Shown piece by piece: positions 47,692-56,635 of a stretch of 64,000 nt of DNA. This stretch comes from Brevibacillus laterosporus (GTDB lineage: Bacteria > Bacillota > Bacilli > Brevibacillales > Brevibacillaceae). Every line of letters begins with the position of its first letter. Position 1 is the stretch's first letter. Under the pieces are notes generated by a model. The model was not told where the DNA came from. It saw nothing but the letters and a program-made list of their open reading frames with translations, and made no database searches. Where the stretch lies: positions 1 through 64,000 of the forward strand of contig NZ_JAUKFY010000022.1 in the NCBI RefSeq assembly GCF_030489605.1, given 5' to 3'. The position numbers were made by a program, and so were the translations under genes.

Positions 47692-48582
47692 CTACGCGGC
47701 AATTTTGGTCAAACGCTTGTGCAACCAACGGCCAAACCAACGTGCCCCACCATTAAACAGAAGAACAGCAATCACCAAAATGGCCGCCGCTCCATCCGCA
47801 ATTTCTCGCGCATCAGCAACGAGACCCTCCGCATTAATTTTCCAAATGTGTACAGCTAACGACTCTGCTGGACGAAATACATTCCATGGAGAGGATGGAC
47901 TGCTTAAATCAACATTATGAAATTGAATGTCAGGAGAGGTCATACCCGCTGTAAACAGTAGTGCTGCCGCTTCTCCAAAAACGCGACCTGAAGCAAGTAC
48001 AAATCCTGTAACCAAGCCGGGCAACGCAGCAGGTAACAGAACCGAAACTATTGTTTTCCATTTCGTTACACCTAATGCATAGCTCGCTTCCTTCTGATCC
48101 TGCGGGACAGAACGCAAGGCATCCTCTGTAATCCGAACGATTAACGGCAGATTAAATACAGTCAGAGCCAACGCCCCGGAGATCAATGAATATCCCCAGC
48201 CTGTCATGCTTACAAACAGTAACAGCCCAAACATTCCTACAACTATGGACGGCAACGAAGACAGCACCTCAATAGACATGCGAATCATTTGCACCCACTT
48301 GCGGTCTGGTGCATATTCGGCCAAATAAATTCCTGCGCCAAGCCCTATAGGAACAGCGAAGCACATCGTTAAAACCAATAAATACAGCGAGTTAAACAGC
48401 TGTGGACCAATTCCTCCACCTGCGTTTAGCATGTCAGGCGGGGAAGTGATAAAGTCCCAATTTAGTTTTGCTGCCCCTTTGCTGATCACAAAACCCAAAA
48501 GACCAATCAACATAGCAATTAAGAGAACAGCAATTCCAGTGAGTAAGAGGGTGGCGAGTTTATCCTTTTGCTTGTTAGTCAT
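47692..48582 (-). CDS. pstA: Phosphate ABC transporter permease PstA
   Basis: The 296-residue permease has six predicted membrane helices and the EAA loop (LRSVPQDQKEASYALGVTKWKTIVSVLLPAALPG). The start overlaps the pstC stop (TAATG). Third gene of pstSCAB. Confidence 0.96.
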   Translation of the reverse strand: MTNKQKDKLATLLLTGIAVLLIAMLIGLLGFVISKGAAKLNWDFITSPPDMLNAGGGIGPQLFNSLYLLVLTMCFAVPIGLGAGIYLAEYAPDRKWVQMIRMSIEVLSSLPSIVVGMFGLLLFVSMTGWGYSLISGALALTVFNLPLIVRITEDALRSVPQDQKEASYALGVTKWKTIVSVLLPAALPGLVTGFVLASGRVFGEAAALLFTAGMTSPDIQFHNVDLSSPSSPWNVFRPAESLAVHIWKINAEGLVADAREIADGAAAILVIAVLLFNGGARWFGRWLHKRLTKIAA

Positions 48583-49568
48583 TATTTGGCCCCCTTCTTT
48601 CTACCGATTAAGCGAACCACTAGGATAAATAATAGGGACATAGCTAATAAAACCAAGCACATGGACCAAAGCGCATTATGATAAGGAGTACCTGGAATCG
48701 TATTTCCCATATTTAATGTGATACCACTTGTCAGTGTAATCGACGGATCGAATAAACCTCCAGGCAGCTTCAGCGTGTTTCCAATAACCATTTGGACAGC
48801 CAGTGCCTCACCGAAGGCCCGTGCCATACCAAGAACAATACCTGTCAGACAGCCAGATCGTGCCGTATATAGCACTACATGGCGAATCGTTTGCCAGCGG
48901 GTGGCACCTAATGCAAGCGAGGCATTGCGTAATTCCTGCGGCACAGTTGCGATTGCATCAGCGGCAACACTGGTCACAGTCGGCAGAATCATAACTGCCA
49001 GGACAATTCCCCCTGCAAGTAAGCTAAATCCTAAAATATCAAATTGACTGCGAAGAAACGGAACAAGCAAGGTAAGACCTACATAGCCGTATACCACCGA
49101 TGGAATTCCAACTAACAGCTCCATAACTGGCTTCAATACTTTTTGCCCAAACCTTGGAGCAATTTCTGTCATATACACAGCCGCTCCAATGCCGAGCGGG
49201 GCTGCAATTAATGTTGCAATCAGGGTAACCCCAAAGGAACCTAATATAAAAGCTACTGCCCCAAATTGACCGGGCTCTGCTTCTGGATCCCATTTTGTAC
49301 CGGTAAAAAATTGCGACACGCTAACCCCGTCCACCATAAAGGTAGCGAGGCCGCGTGAAGCAATAAAATAGAGGATGGAGAGCGTTAGAAGGCCTAACAA
49401 TCCCGCACAGACAGCTGTAATTAGCTTCCCTGCTTTTTCTTCCCATGCATGTTTTTTATTGATATGGAACCGGTCGGAAAGTTTTTTGGCAGTAGCGGAG
49501 TTTCTCATTTGTCCCGCTCTTACTGTTGTTCCCTGCTGTAACAGTGTTGTTCTTTGTTCAGCGCTCAC
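48582..49568 (-). CDS. pstC: Phosphate ABC transporter permease PstC
   Basis: The 328-residue permease starts at a GTG (VSAEQRTTLL) with GGGGGAG 6 nt upstream. It has six predicted helices and the EAA loop (VPQELRNASLALGATRWQTIRHVVL). It has a longer cytosolic N-terminus (about 50 residues) than most PstC. Second gene of pstSCAB. Confidence 0.95.
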   Translation of the reverse strand: MSAEQRTTLLQQGTTVRAGQMRNSATAKKLSDRFHINKKHAWEEKAGKLITAVCAGLLGLLTLSILYFIASRGLATFMVDGVSVSQFFTGTKWDPEAEPGQFGAVAFILGSFGVTLIATLIAAPLGIGAAVYMTEIAPRFGQKVLKPVMELLVGIPSVVYGYVGLTLLVPFLRSQFDILGFSLLAGGIVLAVMILPTVTSVAADAIATVPQELRNASLALGATRWQTIRHVVLYTARSGCLTGIVLGMARAFGEALAVQMVIGNTLKLPGGLFDPSITLTSGITLNMGNTIPGTPYHNALWSMCLVLLAMSLLFILVVRLIGRKKGAK

Positions 49569-49618
49569 TAAACGCTCCCCCTTTATTTCGTTCACCTTTT
49601 TTTGAGCTACACGTTTCT

Positions 49619-50551
49619 CTATTTTTGTGTAATCTCACCCTTAGCTGTTCTTTCCACCTTCATGGCGGATGCTGGAATATATTTCAGCTCTTGTACAATT
49701 CCTGTTTGCACTTCGTCACTTGTCATGAAATCCAAGAACTCTTTTTGCGCGCCTGTTGGCTCACCTTTTGTATACATGTGCTGATAAGCCCACACTTTAT
49801 ATTTATTTGTTACGATGTTTTCTGTTGTAGCTTCTACACCATCTAGTTTTACTGCTTTTACAGTATCATTGAGATAGGAAATTCCCAGGTAACCGATTGC
49901 TCCCGGAGTTTCTGCAATAATTTTGCGAACCGTGCCGGAAGAATCCTCCGTGATGCCTTCAGCCTCCTCTGCACCATCCAGAGCATACTGCACGAACGTA
50001 GCACGAGTACCAGAGTTCTTCGGACGGTTGACCAATGTAATCTTTTGGTCTGCCCCGCCCACTTCCTTCCAGTTGGTTATTTTACCTGTGAAAATATCAA
50101 TTAATTGTTGCTTTGTTAGATTATCTACACCTGCCTTAGAGTGAATCACGGCTGCCATACCTACTACAGCAATTTTGTGATCTACTAATTGGTCAGCAGG
50201 AATGCCTTTCTTTTCTTCTGCAAAAATATCAGAGTTTCCAATAGTAGCTGCACCATTGGCCACTTGGCTTAAGCCTGTGCCACTACCTCCGCCTTGCACT
50301 TGAATTTGCACTTGCTGATTTTTCTCCATAAATTTCTTAGCTGCCTGCTCCACTAACGGCTGCATGGCCGTGGACCCTACAGCTGTAATAGAACCGCTGC
50401 TGGCTGTATTCGTATCTGTTTTCGTTTCGGTTGCAGCTGGTGCTGGCGTAACCGGTGCTGTCGCATTAGAAGTGCCTCCTGCTCCACAGCCAGTTAACAA
50501 TAATCCTACAGATAGCATACTTGCCATAAAAATGGATGAAATCTTTTTCAA
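49619..50551 (-). CDS. pstS: Phosphate-binding lipoprotein PstS
   Basis: The 310-residue lipoprotein has a lipobox (LLLTGCGAG). The SITAVGSTAMQPLVE phosphate loop, the QGGGSGTGLSQVANGAATIGNSD segment and RPKNSGTRATFVQY are typical PstS. It begins the pstSCAB operon, behind a PhoP-box-like region. Confidence 0.96.
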   Translation of the reverse strand: MKKISSIFMASMLSVGLLLTGCGAGGTSNATAPVTPAPAATETKTDTNTASSGSITAVGSTAMQPLVEQAAKKFMEKNQQVQIQVQGGGSGTGLSQVANGAATIGNSDIFAEEKKGIPADQLVDHKIAVVGMAAVIHSKAGVDNLTKQQLIDIFTGKITNWKEVGGADQKITLVNRPKNSGTRATFVQYALDGAEEAEGITEDSSGTVRKIIAETPGAIGYLGISYLNDTVKAVKLDGVEATTENIVTNKYKVWAYQHMYTKGEPTGAQKEFLDFMTSDEVQTGIVQELKYIPASAMKVERTAKGEITQK

Positions 50552-50640
50552 AGGAAATCCCCCTCGTCACCTTCAAATCATTTGATTTCTTATACACTCT
50601 TCATCCTACCTCCCCAGCTTAAAGCTAGAATGAACGTAAC

Positions 50641-50666
50641 GTAAAAGGAATGTTAAGGATTGTTAA
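50641..50666 (-). promoter_or_regulatory. Putative PhoP box upstream of pstS
   Basis: On the minus strand TTAACAATCC-TTAACATTCC-TTTTACGTTACG presents two exact TTAACA and a weaker third repeat at 10-nt intervals, about 100 nt before pstS. This resembles the PhoP direct repeats of phosphate-starvation promoters. Spacing is a nucleotide shorter than the usual 11. Confidence 0.6.
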
Positions 50667-50708
50667 GGTTTTATGTAGGAGGGTTTAAAGAAGCCAATTT
50701 TTGGGTAA

Positions 50709-50740
50709 GGAAAAAGCTGCCATTCCTTCTGGCAGCCTTC
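50709..50740 (-). terminator. Terminator of the SCO1-like gene cluster
   Basis: Arms GGCTGCCAG and CTGGCAGC-like segment (GCTGCC/GGCAGC) with TTTTTCC on the minus strand. Confidence 0.75.
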
Positions 50741-50808
50741 TCAATTGTTTATCTAATTATTTTCAAGGAATTGAAATAGTAGACCTATCTCAACCGTTAT
50801 AGAACCTC

Positions 50809-51429
50809 TTACTCTTTGACTAGCTTTTTCATTTCACGCAAAATCTTTTCTTTGTCCATATCATCCGCCATACCGTATATCTGGCGAATATTTTGATTTT
50901 TGTCTAAAAGGAATGTCTTCATAGTATGCACGTAGAGCCCATCCTTTTGCTTTTCTGCACCAATCCAGAAATCTGCCAGTATCGGCTTCATAATGTTATC
51001 TGGACCACGTAGAAATTGCCAGCCGCTAGGATCGGCTTGAACTGCTTTCGCATATTTCTGTAAGGCTTCAGGAGTATCGTTTTCATAATCAAAAGTGACA
51101 GAAATGAATTCTACGTCTTTTCCATACATCCCAGCTGCTTTTAATTCATTCTGTAAATCCACCATATGCTGTGTGGTTAGCGGACATACATCGGGACAAC
51201 GTAAAAAAATGAATGAGACGAGACGGACTTTACCATTGGAATCGGAGAGCCTGACATTCTGCCCGTCCATCCGCTCCAGTGTAAAATCTTGAACTTTCTT
51301 AATAATTGGCATGTCAGCCGTTGAAAAATAGCTTTTGTACAAAACACTGCCTACAGCAATCAAAATAATAATGACTCCAAAGATGGGCAACCACTTTCGA
51401 TAGAGGCTCCCTGCTGTTACATCCTCCAT
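50809..51429 (-). CDS. SCO1/SenC-family copper protein
   Basis: The 206-residue protein has an N-terminal anchor (about 14-30). The thioredoxin-fold core has the CPDVC copper motif (in FLRCPDVCPLTTQHM, about residues 77-81) and the ligand His in YVHTMKTFLLDK. SCO proteins help build the CuA site of cytochrome oxidases. It follows the YtkA-like lipoprotein by 10 nt, a plausible copper-handling pair, next to cydAB, which has no CuA. Confidence 0.9.
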   Translation of the reverse strand: MEDVTAGSLYRKWLPIFGVIIILIAVGSVLYKSYFSTADMPIIKKVQDFTLERMDGQNVRLSDSNGKVRLVSFIFLRCPDVCPLTTQHMVDLQNELKAAGMYGKDVEFISVTFDYENDTPEALQKYAKAVQADPSGWQFLRGPDNIMKPILADFWIGAEKQKDGLYVHTMKTFLLDKNQNIRQIYGMADDMDKEKILREMKKLVKE

Positions 51430-51439
51430 TTTTATCCCC

Positions 51440-51862
51440 CTACTCTTTTATCTCGTAGTTGTATAGAAACGTGTGTACTTTGCCTTGATCATCTTTCCAC
51501 TCCAGCATGCTCTGCCATTCACCAGGCATCATAATATGCGGGCCGGACTCTTGCCAGTTTGCTTCCTTTTGCTTCTTTAGCTCCTTCTCACTTTTACCAT
51601 GCGTATCCATGTTAGGCATCTCAAAATGCAACACAGCTCCTTGCCCTGCTGTTGCCTGTGCTTTGTCATTGGTAATCGTGACTGTGTACGTATTAACTCC
51701 AGCTATTCCCGGCTTTATTTCCAGCTTCGCCTGATAACCATCTTGGGTGGCTTGCAATTCGATGGTCCCTTCCTTCTTATCGCTGCCACCGCAACCGGTT
51801 ACGACGAGTAACAGAAACATTGCTCCTAGCCAGCCCAACCATTTTATCTGTTGTTTCGGCAT
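51440..51862 (-). CDS. YtkA/FixH-like lipoprotein
   Basis: The 140-residue lipoprotein has a lipobox (VVTGCGGS) and starts at MPKQQIKWLG with GTGGGGGAG upstream. The beta-sandwich core resembles the YtkA/FixH family. Met/His pairs (HFEMPNMDTHG and GPHIMMPGEW) resemble copper ligands of PCuAC-type chaperones. With the SCO-like gene downstream, a copper-delivery role is plausible but not shown. Confidence 0.75.
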   Translation of the reverse strand: MPKQQIKWLGWLGAMFLLLVVTGCGGSDKKEGTIELQATQDGYQAKLEIKPGIAGVNTYTVTITNDKAQATAGQGAVLHFEMPNMDTHGKSEKELKKQKEANWQESGPHIMMPGEWQSMLEWKDDQGKVHTFLYNYEIKE

Positions 51863-51881
51863 GTTACTCCCCCACTTTATT

Positions 51882-52193
51882 TTAGCGAGCAATCTCTCCT
51901 GGCCAAGCGAGCATGCCGCCCTCCATATTGACTGCTTCAATTCCATTATGCTTCAAAAACTCGCAAGCATGGTAGCTTCTTGCTCCACTGCGGCATACCA
52001 TGATGATTTCTTTGGAAGTGTCAAATCGGTCCAGAGATGCTGGAACATCATTTAAGGGAATTAGGATCGCTTCTTCAATGTGACCTGCTACCCACTCTTC
52101 TGGCTCTCGCACATCAATAATTTGAATAGCAGCCTTCTCCTTTAATTTCGTCAACACCTCTTCAGGTGTAACTTCCCTTACGAAATTATTCAT
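51882..52193 (-). CDS. Rhodanese-domain protein
   Basis: The 103-residue single rhodanese domain has IIDVREPEEWVAGHI and the active-site loop VCRSGARSYHA (Cys about 73). GAGGAGG is 9 nt before the ATG; a much longer ORF starts lack any site. Single-domain rhodaneses move sulfane sulfur. It lies between cydB and the copper genes. Confidence 0.9.
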   Translation of the reverse strand: MNNFVREVTPEEVLTKLKEKAAIQIIDVREPEEWVAGHIEEAILIPLNDVPASLDRFDTSKEIIMVCRSGARSYHACEFLKHNGIEAVNMEGGMLAWPGEIAR

Positions 52194-52249
52194 TAATAAT
52201 ATCCTCCTCATTTTACGATAATTCAAATATATCATATGTCTCCTGCAGA

Positions 52250-52292
52250 AAAAAAAAGAGAAGCAGCCCCAAACTGCTGGAGTACTCCTCTT
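52250..52292 (-). terminator. Probable terminator of cydAB
   Basis: Minus strand AGCAG/CTGCT plus AGAG/CTCT stem around a central loop, followed by a run of nine T. Confidence 0.6.
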
Positions 52293-52314
52293 GTCAAAAA
52301 TTGTTAACAAATTG

Positions 52315-53334
52315 CTAGTTTTTCTTGTCACCTTTGACGTATTTAGCATCAAATAAGAAGAGCCTCATCAACAAAATGAGCGAAGGAACTAATAAACATA
52401 GCCCGGCTATGAATCCAATGACTAGCGCCCTCCCCATCTCTGGACTGTTGATGCTATCGTTAATTGTGATGTAGGGATACAACAAGTAAGGTAAATGCGC
52501 TTTGCCATATCCAAAGAAAGCAAAGAAAAACTGCAGCATGACCGCAATAAACGCCCACCCATACGCGCGTCGTTTATACAATAAAAAGAAGGCTATCAGA
52601 AACGAAACAAAAGAAACAACGAAAAACCAACCGTTTTCCACCATTTTGGCATAATGCTCTGGATTATGAATTTGAATGGTCCAAAAGACAAGCAAGCTGG
52701 CAATAATAGTTGGAAGGGACCAAATCATTGCATAGGAGTGTAACAGCTTGGTCGCGTCCTTGTCTCCTGCTTTATTAGCATAAAAGGTCAAAAAGGTTGC
52801 GCTAATAAATAATACGCTGACTATAGCAAGAAATATAACCGCATAGGTGTAAGGAGTCGCAAGCATTTTACCCATTAGCAGATGAATTTTACTTCCCTCT
52901 TCTACAATAAATCCACCCTCCGATGCTACTAGAACGGTAGATAAAGCAGTAGGAAGCAACAGACCCGTAATTCCATAAATTCCATAATAAACGGTACTGT
53001 CCCTAGCCCCGTAATGCGCAAAAGCATAGAAAGAGCCGCGTAAAGACAACAGCACTAAAGCTAAACTACCGGGAATTAGCAACGCTGTGCCGTAATAGTA
53101 TGCCGTGTCCGGGAAGAAACCGACAATCCCTACAATAAAGAAGATCAGAAACACATTGGTAACTTCCCAGACAGGGGACAAATAGCGCTGAATAATTTCA
53201 TTTACGATGTGATCCTTCTTGCGGCGTCTAGAATAGTAAGCAAAGAATCCCGCTCCAAAGTCAATAGAAGCAACAATCAGATAACCATACAGGAAAATCC
53301 ACAGAATGGTTATCCCAAGCAGTGCAAGCGTCAT
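52315..53334 (-). CDS. cydB: Cytochrome bd ubiquinol oxidase subunit II
   Basis: The 339-residue membrane protein has about nine predicted helices. The N-terminal LYGYLIVASIDFGAGF segment and EVTNVFLIFFIVGIVGFFPDTA block match CydB. It follows cydA by 19 nt. No cydCD assembly genes are nearby. Confidence 0.93.
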   Translation of the reverse strand: MTLALLGITILWIFLYGYLIVASIDFGAGFFAYYSRRRKKDHIVNEIIQRYLSPVWEVTNVFLIFFIVGIVGFFPDTAYYYGTALLIPGSLALVLLSLRGSFYAFAHYGARDSTVYYGIYGITGLLLPTALSTVLVASEGGFIVEEGSKIHLLMGKMLATPYTYAVIFLAIVSVLFISATFLTFYANKAGDKDATKLLHSYAMIWSLPTIIASLLVFWTIQIHNPEHYAKMVENGWFFVVSFVSFLIAFFLLYKRRAYGWAFIAVMLQFFFAFFGYGKAHLPYLLYPYITINDSINSPEMGRALVIGFIAGLCLLVPSLILLMRLFLFDAKYVKGDKKN

Positions 53335-53353
53335 GTATTTCTACCTCCCCGTC

Positions 53354-54670
53354 TTATTTTTCCAGTTCCAATTCGACTGGTTTATCTTTAAACATCCGTT
53401 TAAGAACAAGGGCGCACACCGTTCCCAGGAAGGCGTACAGCAGGCAGAAAAGAATCAGCATTTCTCCAACATTATTTGCCGTTGTCGCTGCATGCATCGT
53501 TCGTAAATAGCCATTTAATATCCAAGGTTGTCTACCAATCTCCGCAAACATCCAGCCAAATTCAATTGCCAAAAATCCAAGTGGAGCCCCAAGAGCAGAA
53601 GCCCACAAAATCCATTTAGGCGGAACCCGTTTCCGTACCTTGACAATCAAGAAGTAAAGCACTGGAACCAATGCCATATATCCGCCTATAGCTGCCATGC
53701 TGTCGAACAAATAATGAATAAACAGCGGAGGCCATTCATCGCGAGGAATGTCATTTAACCCTACTACTACGCCATTGGGAGAGTTAGTTGCTAAAATGCT
53801 AAGAGCATAGGGCACCTTAATCGCATATTTAACCTCTTGTTTTTCTTTATCCAAAATACCACCAAAAACAAATTCAGCCTTGTCAGTGGTTTCAAAATGC
53901 CACTCCGCTGCTGCTAGCTTCGCCGGTTGATACTCCGCTAAGAATTTACCAGCAATATCTCCCCACACAGCCGTTCCCATAGAAAAGATAAACGCAAGTG
54001 TCAGCGACAGGTTAAGTGCCTTTTTGTGATAGGAATGTGTTTTCCCCTTCAAAATGCTTAAGGCAGCGATCGCAGCCATCACATACGCACTAGTGGCATA
54101 AGCAGCAAAGACCATATGCCCCACCTTAGAAGGAGTAGCCGGATTAAACATCGCTACTATCGGTTGAATATCGCGTAAAACTCCGTCTACGAGGGTAAAA
54201 CCCTGCGGCGTATTCATAAAAGCATTCACTGTCATAATAAAGAACGCAGAACCAGTGGAACCAATTATCACTGGAATAGAGATCAGCCAGTGAAGATACG
54301 GATTTTTAAATCGGTCCCATGTATAAATATAAATGCCTAAGAAAATTGCTTCAAAGAAGAACATAAACGTTTCTAAAAACAGCGGTAACGCTATTACTTC
54401 TCCCGCCAATTTCATAAATGACGGCCACAAGAGACTTAATTGCAGACCGATACAGGTTCCTGTCACGACCCCCACTGCCACTGTCACAGTAAAACCTCGT
54501 GTCCAACGCCGTGCCATTAATAGATAAGCTTTGTCTTTTTTTCGAATCCCAATAAACTCGGCAATAGAGATAACTAAAGGAATACCGACACCCATTGAAG
54601 CAAAAATAATGTGAAACCCCAATGTTACGGATGTTAGTATTCGAGCCAGCATAGTGCTATCCAGTTCCAA
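53354..54670 (-). CDS. cydA: Cytochrome bd ubiquinol oxidase subunit I
   Basis: The 438-residue subunit carries the haem ligands: FHIIFASMGVG helix His (about 19), GRQPWILNGYLRT (about 391-403) quinol/haem region, and Met in the family position. It reduces oxygen at high affinity without pumping protons. Start TTG with GGGGGGAG 5 nt upstream. First gene of cydAB. Confidence 0.95.
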   Translation of the reverse strand: MELDSTMLARILTSVTLGFHIIFASMGVGIPLVISIAEFIGIRKKDKAYLLMARRWTRGFTVTVAVGVVTGTCIGLQLSLLWPSFMKLAGEVIALPLFLETFMFFFEAIFLGIYIYTWDRFKNPYLHWLISIPVIIGSTGSAFFIMTVNAFMNTPQGFTLVDGVLRDIQPIVAMFNPATPSKVGHMVFAAYATSAYVMAAIAALSILKGKTHSYHKKALNLSLTLAFIFSMGTAVWGDIAGKFLAEYQPAKLAAAEWHFETTDKAEFVFGGILDKEKQEVKYAIKVPYALSILATNSPNGVVVGLNDIPRDEWPPLFIHYLFDSMAAIGGYMALVPVLYFLIVKVRKRVPPKWILWASALGAPLGFLAIEFGWMFAEIGRQPWILNGYLRTMHAATTANNVGEMLILFCLLYAFLGTVCALVLKRMFKDKPVELELEK

Positions 54671-54708
54671 TCATGCTCCCCCCTCATACCATAAATCGTT
54701 CTCTTTCA

Positions 54709-54726
54709 GTGTGAATTTTATCACAC
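54709..54726 (-). promoter_or_regulatory. Rex- or Fnr-like palindrome upstream of cydA
   Basis: GTGTGA-ATTTTA-TCACAC is a perfect 6-6-6 palindrome 39 nt before cydA. It fits both the Rex box (TTGTGA-N6-TCACAA) and the Fnr/Crp site (TGTGA-N6-TCACA). Two further TTGTGAA half sites occur at about 54760-54770 and 54811-54817. Confidence 0.6.
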
Positions 54727-55015
54727 ATATTCAACTTATATGTTAAAAACTATCGTTATGTTGTGAACAATGCAGGGCGAATTTTTGTCGAATTTGTAGC
54801 TAGTATTTATTTGTGAATAAACGATGTCTAGCACTTGCATTTTTTTGAAAATCAATAAATAATGCTTGATTTCCGCCGATTGCTCATATCCTATTTATGA
54901 AAAAACAGAGTCCTGCAAGCAGGATTTTTAACAAATGAACATCTATTGTGTCAGGACAGAAAAGGGACTAGCCCTTCTTAGTATAGCTACCTCTGGCTAC
55001 GAATATGTTTCAAGA

Positions 55016-55052
55016 AAACAAAAATCCAGCCCTATTCTCCAAGGCTGGATTG
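55016..55052 (-). terminator. Terminator of the secreted-protein/signal peptidase operon
   Basis: Arms AATCCAGCC and GGCTGGATT form a 9-bp stem followed by TTTTTG on the minus strand. Confidence 0.85.
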
Positions 55053-55064
55053 TGTCATATTCTT

Positions 55065-55643
55065 TTACACTTCTAAAGGCTTAGCTACTCGATAAAAGGG
55101 GAACAACGATAAGGAAACATATCCCTTAATATCTGTAATAGGTATTTGACCAATGCTAGGATCACGGCTATCCATACTTTCACCCAATGTTCGATTATCC
55201 CCTAATACAAACATGTGATCCTGACGAATTGTTAGGGGAGCCATATCCTCTGATACACCTTGCGTATATAGTTCCGGGAGTGGACTATCATTTACATAGA
55301 CGACTCCTTTTTCAATTTTCACCGTATCACCAGGCAAGCCAATGATTCTTTTGATGATTTCATATCCCTTCGCTTCCTCGTGAATCACTACTACATCACC
55401 AAAGGCCGGCTTTGTAAAATGAGTAGGGATTTTATTTAACAGTACAATACTTCCATCCTGCATGGTAGGGTCCATCGAATGACCAACCACCCTTGTCAGA
55501 CCAATACTATTTATCATAAGAAAGTAAACGACTGCCAATATCAGGAAAAAACGTAGCCAACTGAGAAGCTCAGATTGGAATGACTTTTTAGGTTGGTTAG
55601 GTGCGGCATCATTTTCTTTTGTTTTTAGTTTTATCGTTTCCAT
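55065..55643 (-). CDS. Type I signal peptidase
   Basis: The 192-residue enzyme has one N-terminal membrane helix (about 30-48), the catalytic Ser in VGHSMDPTM (about 59), the Lys in YEIIKRIIGLPGD (about 100) and the LGDNR motif. It cleaves Sec signal peptides and releases the mature protein. It is the last gene of a run with three secreted proteins and may be their dedicated peptidase, like SipW of B. subtilis, though it is a prokaryotic-type Ser/Lys enzyme. Confidence 0.93.
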   Translation of the reverse strand: METIKLKTKENDAAPNQPKKSFQSELLSWLRFFLILAVVYFLMINSIGLTRVVGHSMDPTMQDGSIVLLNKIPTHFTKPAFGDVVVIHEEAKGYEIIKRIIGLPGDTVKIEKGVVYVNDSPLPELYTQGVSEDMAPLTIRQDHMFVLGDNRTLGESMDSRDPSIGQIPITDIKGYVSLSLFPFYRVAKPLEV

Positions 55644-55693
55644 CCTTAACACCTTTTTCTTATAGAGTTTGTGGTTTCCTCATTATGAAGAGA

Positions 55694-56614
55694 TCATGGT
55701 GTAGGGAGTGATTCCTTTTCTGTGTTTGCTGGGTCTGGAATATCTGCTGGGCGCTCCTGGCTCTCTATTGGTTCAGGCCCCTCTACAGATGGGATTGGCT
55801 TCTCGTCTGCTATAGATACTTGGGGCATTTCCTGATGCTGTTCAGGCGATGGCTCCGGCTGTTGCGGCTCGCTCGGGTTTGGCGATGGCTCCGGCTGTTG
55901 CGGCTCGCTCGGGTTTGGCGATGGCTCCGGCTGTTGCGGCTCGCTCGGGTTTGGCGATGGTTCCGGCTGTTTCGGCTGGCTTGGCTTTGGCGCTGGCTCC
56001 GGCTGTTGCGGCTTGCTCGGGTTTGGTGCTGGCTCCGGCTGTTGCGGCTTGCTCGGGTTTGGTGCTGGCGGCACTTCTGGCGTTGGAACCGGCGCTCCTC
56101 CCTTTACAGGCGGTTGCGACGGAGTGGGTTTTGTTGGAACAAACTCCAAGGAAGGGGCCTCATAGCTGTCAGCCAAGTCCTTCATTGCCTGCTGCGCGCT
56201 ACTTAAAATAGCATCCATTTTTCTTTCTACTTGCCGTCTATCCTTTTCGTTTGAGATATCTAGGTTATCGATGAGGTCACCTGCATAATCCGCTAAAGAT
56301 GTAAGACGTTTCGCTCTCTCTTCCACAGTGAATTGCTTTAAATCTTCAGCCGATTCTAGAAGTTTTCTTTGGATTTCTGCCTTCAAGCGCTCCTTTTGTA
56401 CTTGCGTCTCCGTTTTTAGGGCATCAGTTACCGATTGCTTGGCTACCTCGGCACTTTGTGCATACCACCCTAGTAATAATTGCGTAACATCCACATCAGC
56501 ATAGGCAACACCCATTGTTAAACCAAAACACATGCTTAAAGAAACAAATCCAAGGAAAATTCGTTTTCGTCCTCTATTACGCCGTTGCTTCTCTTTTTTT
56601 GATCTGCTTAACAC
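55694..56614 (-). CDS. Secreted Pro-rich protein of the IDV-WY family
   Basis: The 306-residue protein starts at a GTG (GGGGGG 7 nt upstream). A signal peptide ends AYA; the mature chain begins with DVDVTQLLLGWY. Helical residues (about 50-145) follow, then six 12-residue repeats (PNPSxPQQPEPx) encoded by 36-bp DNA repeats at 55848-56063, then an acidic Pro tail. No Cys in the mature part. It resembles two upstream secreted proteins at the mature N-terminus. No known family. Confidence 0.7.
   Translation of the reverse strand: MLSRSKKEKQRRNRGRKRIFLGFVSLSMCFGLTMGVAYADVDVTQLLLGWYAQSAEVAKQSVTDALKTETQVQKERLKAEIQRKLLESAEDLKQFTVEERAKRLTSLADYAGDLIDNLDISNEKDRRQVERKMDAILSSAQQAMKDLADSYEAPSLEFVPTKPTPSQPPVKGGAPVPTPEVPPAPNPSKPQQPEPAPNPSKPQQPEPAPKPSQPKQPEPSPNPSEPQQPEPSPNPSEPQQPEPSPNPSEPQQPEPSPEQHQEMPQVSIADEKPIPSVEGPEPIESQERPADIPDPANTEKESLPTP
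55848..56063 (-). repeat. 36-bp tandem repeat (six copies)
   Basis: Units begin at 55848, 55884, 55920, 55956, 55992 and 56028. They encode the Pro-Gln-Pro-Glu repeats of the secreted protein. The copies at 55848-55955 are nearly identical, suggesting recent expansion. Confidence 0.9.
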
Positions 56615-56635
56615 ATCTTTTCCCCCCTTAATGGG

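Larger units (their letters stand above)
54671..55064. other. Region between sip gene and cydA
   Basis: Holds the cydA operator (next entry), a small hairpin TCCTGC/GCAGGA at about 54913-54926 followed by TTTTT on the plus strand, and the sip terminator. No gene is seen. Confidence 0.5.
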
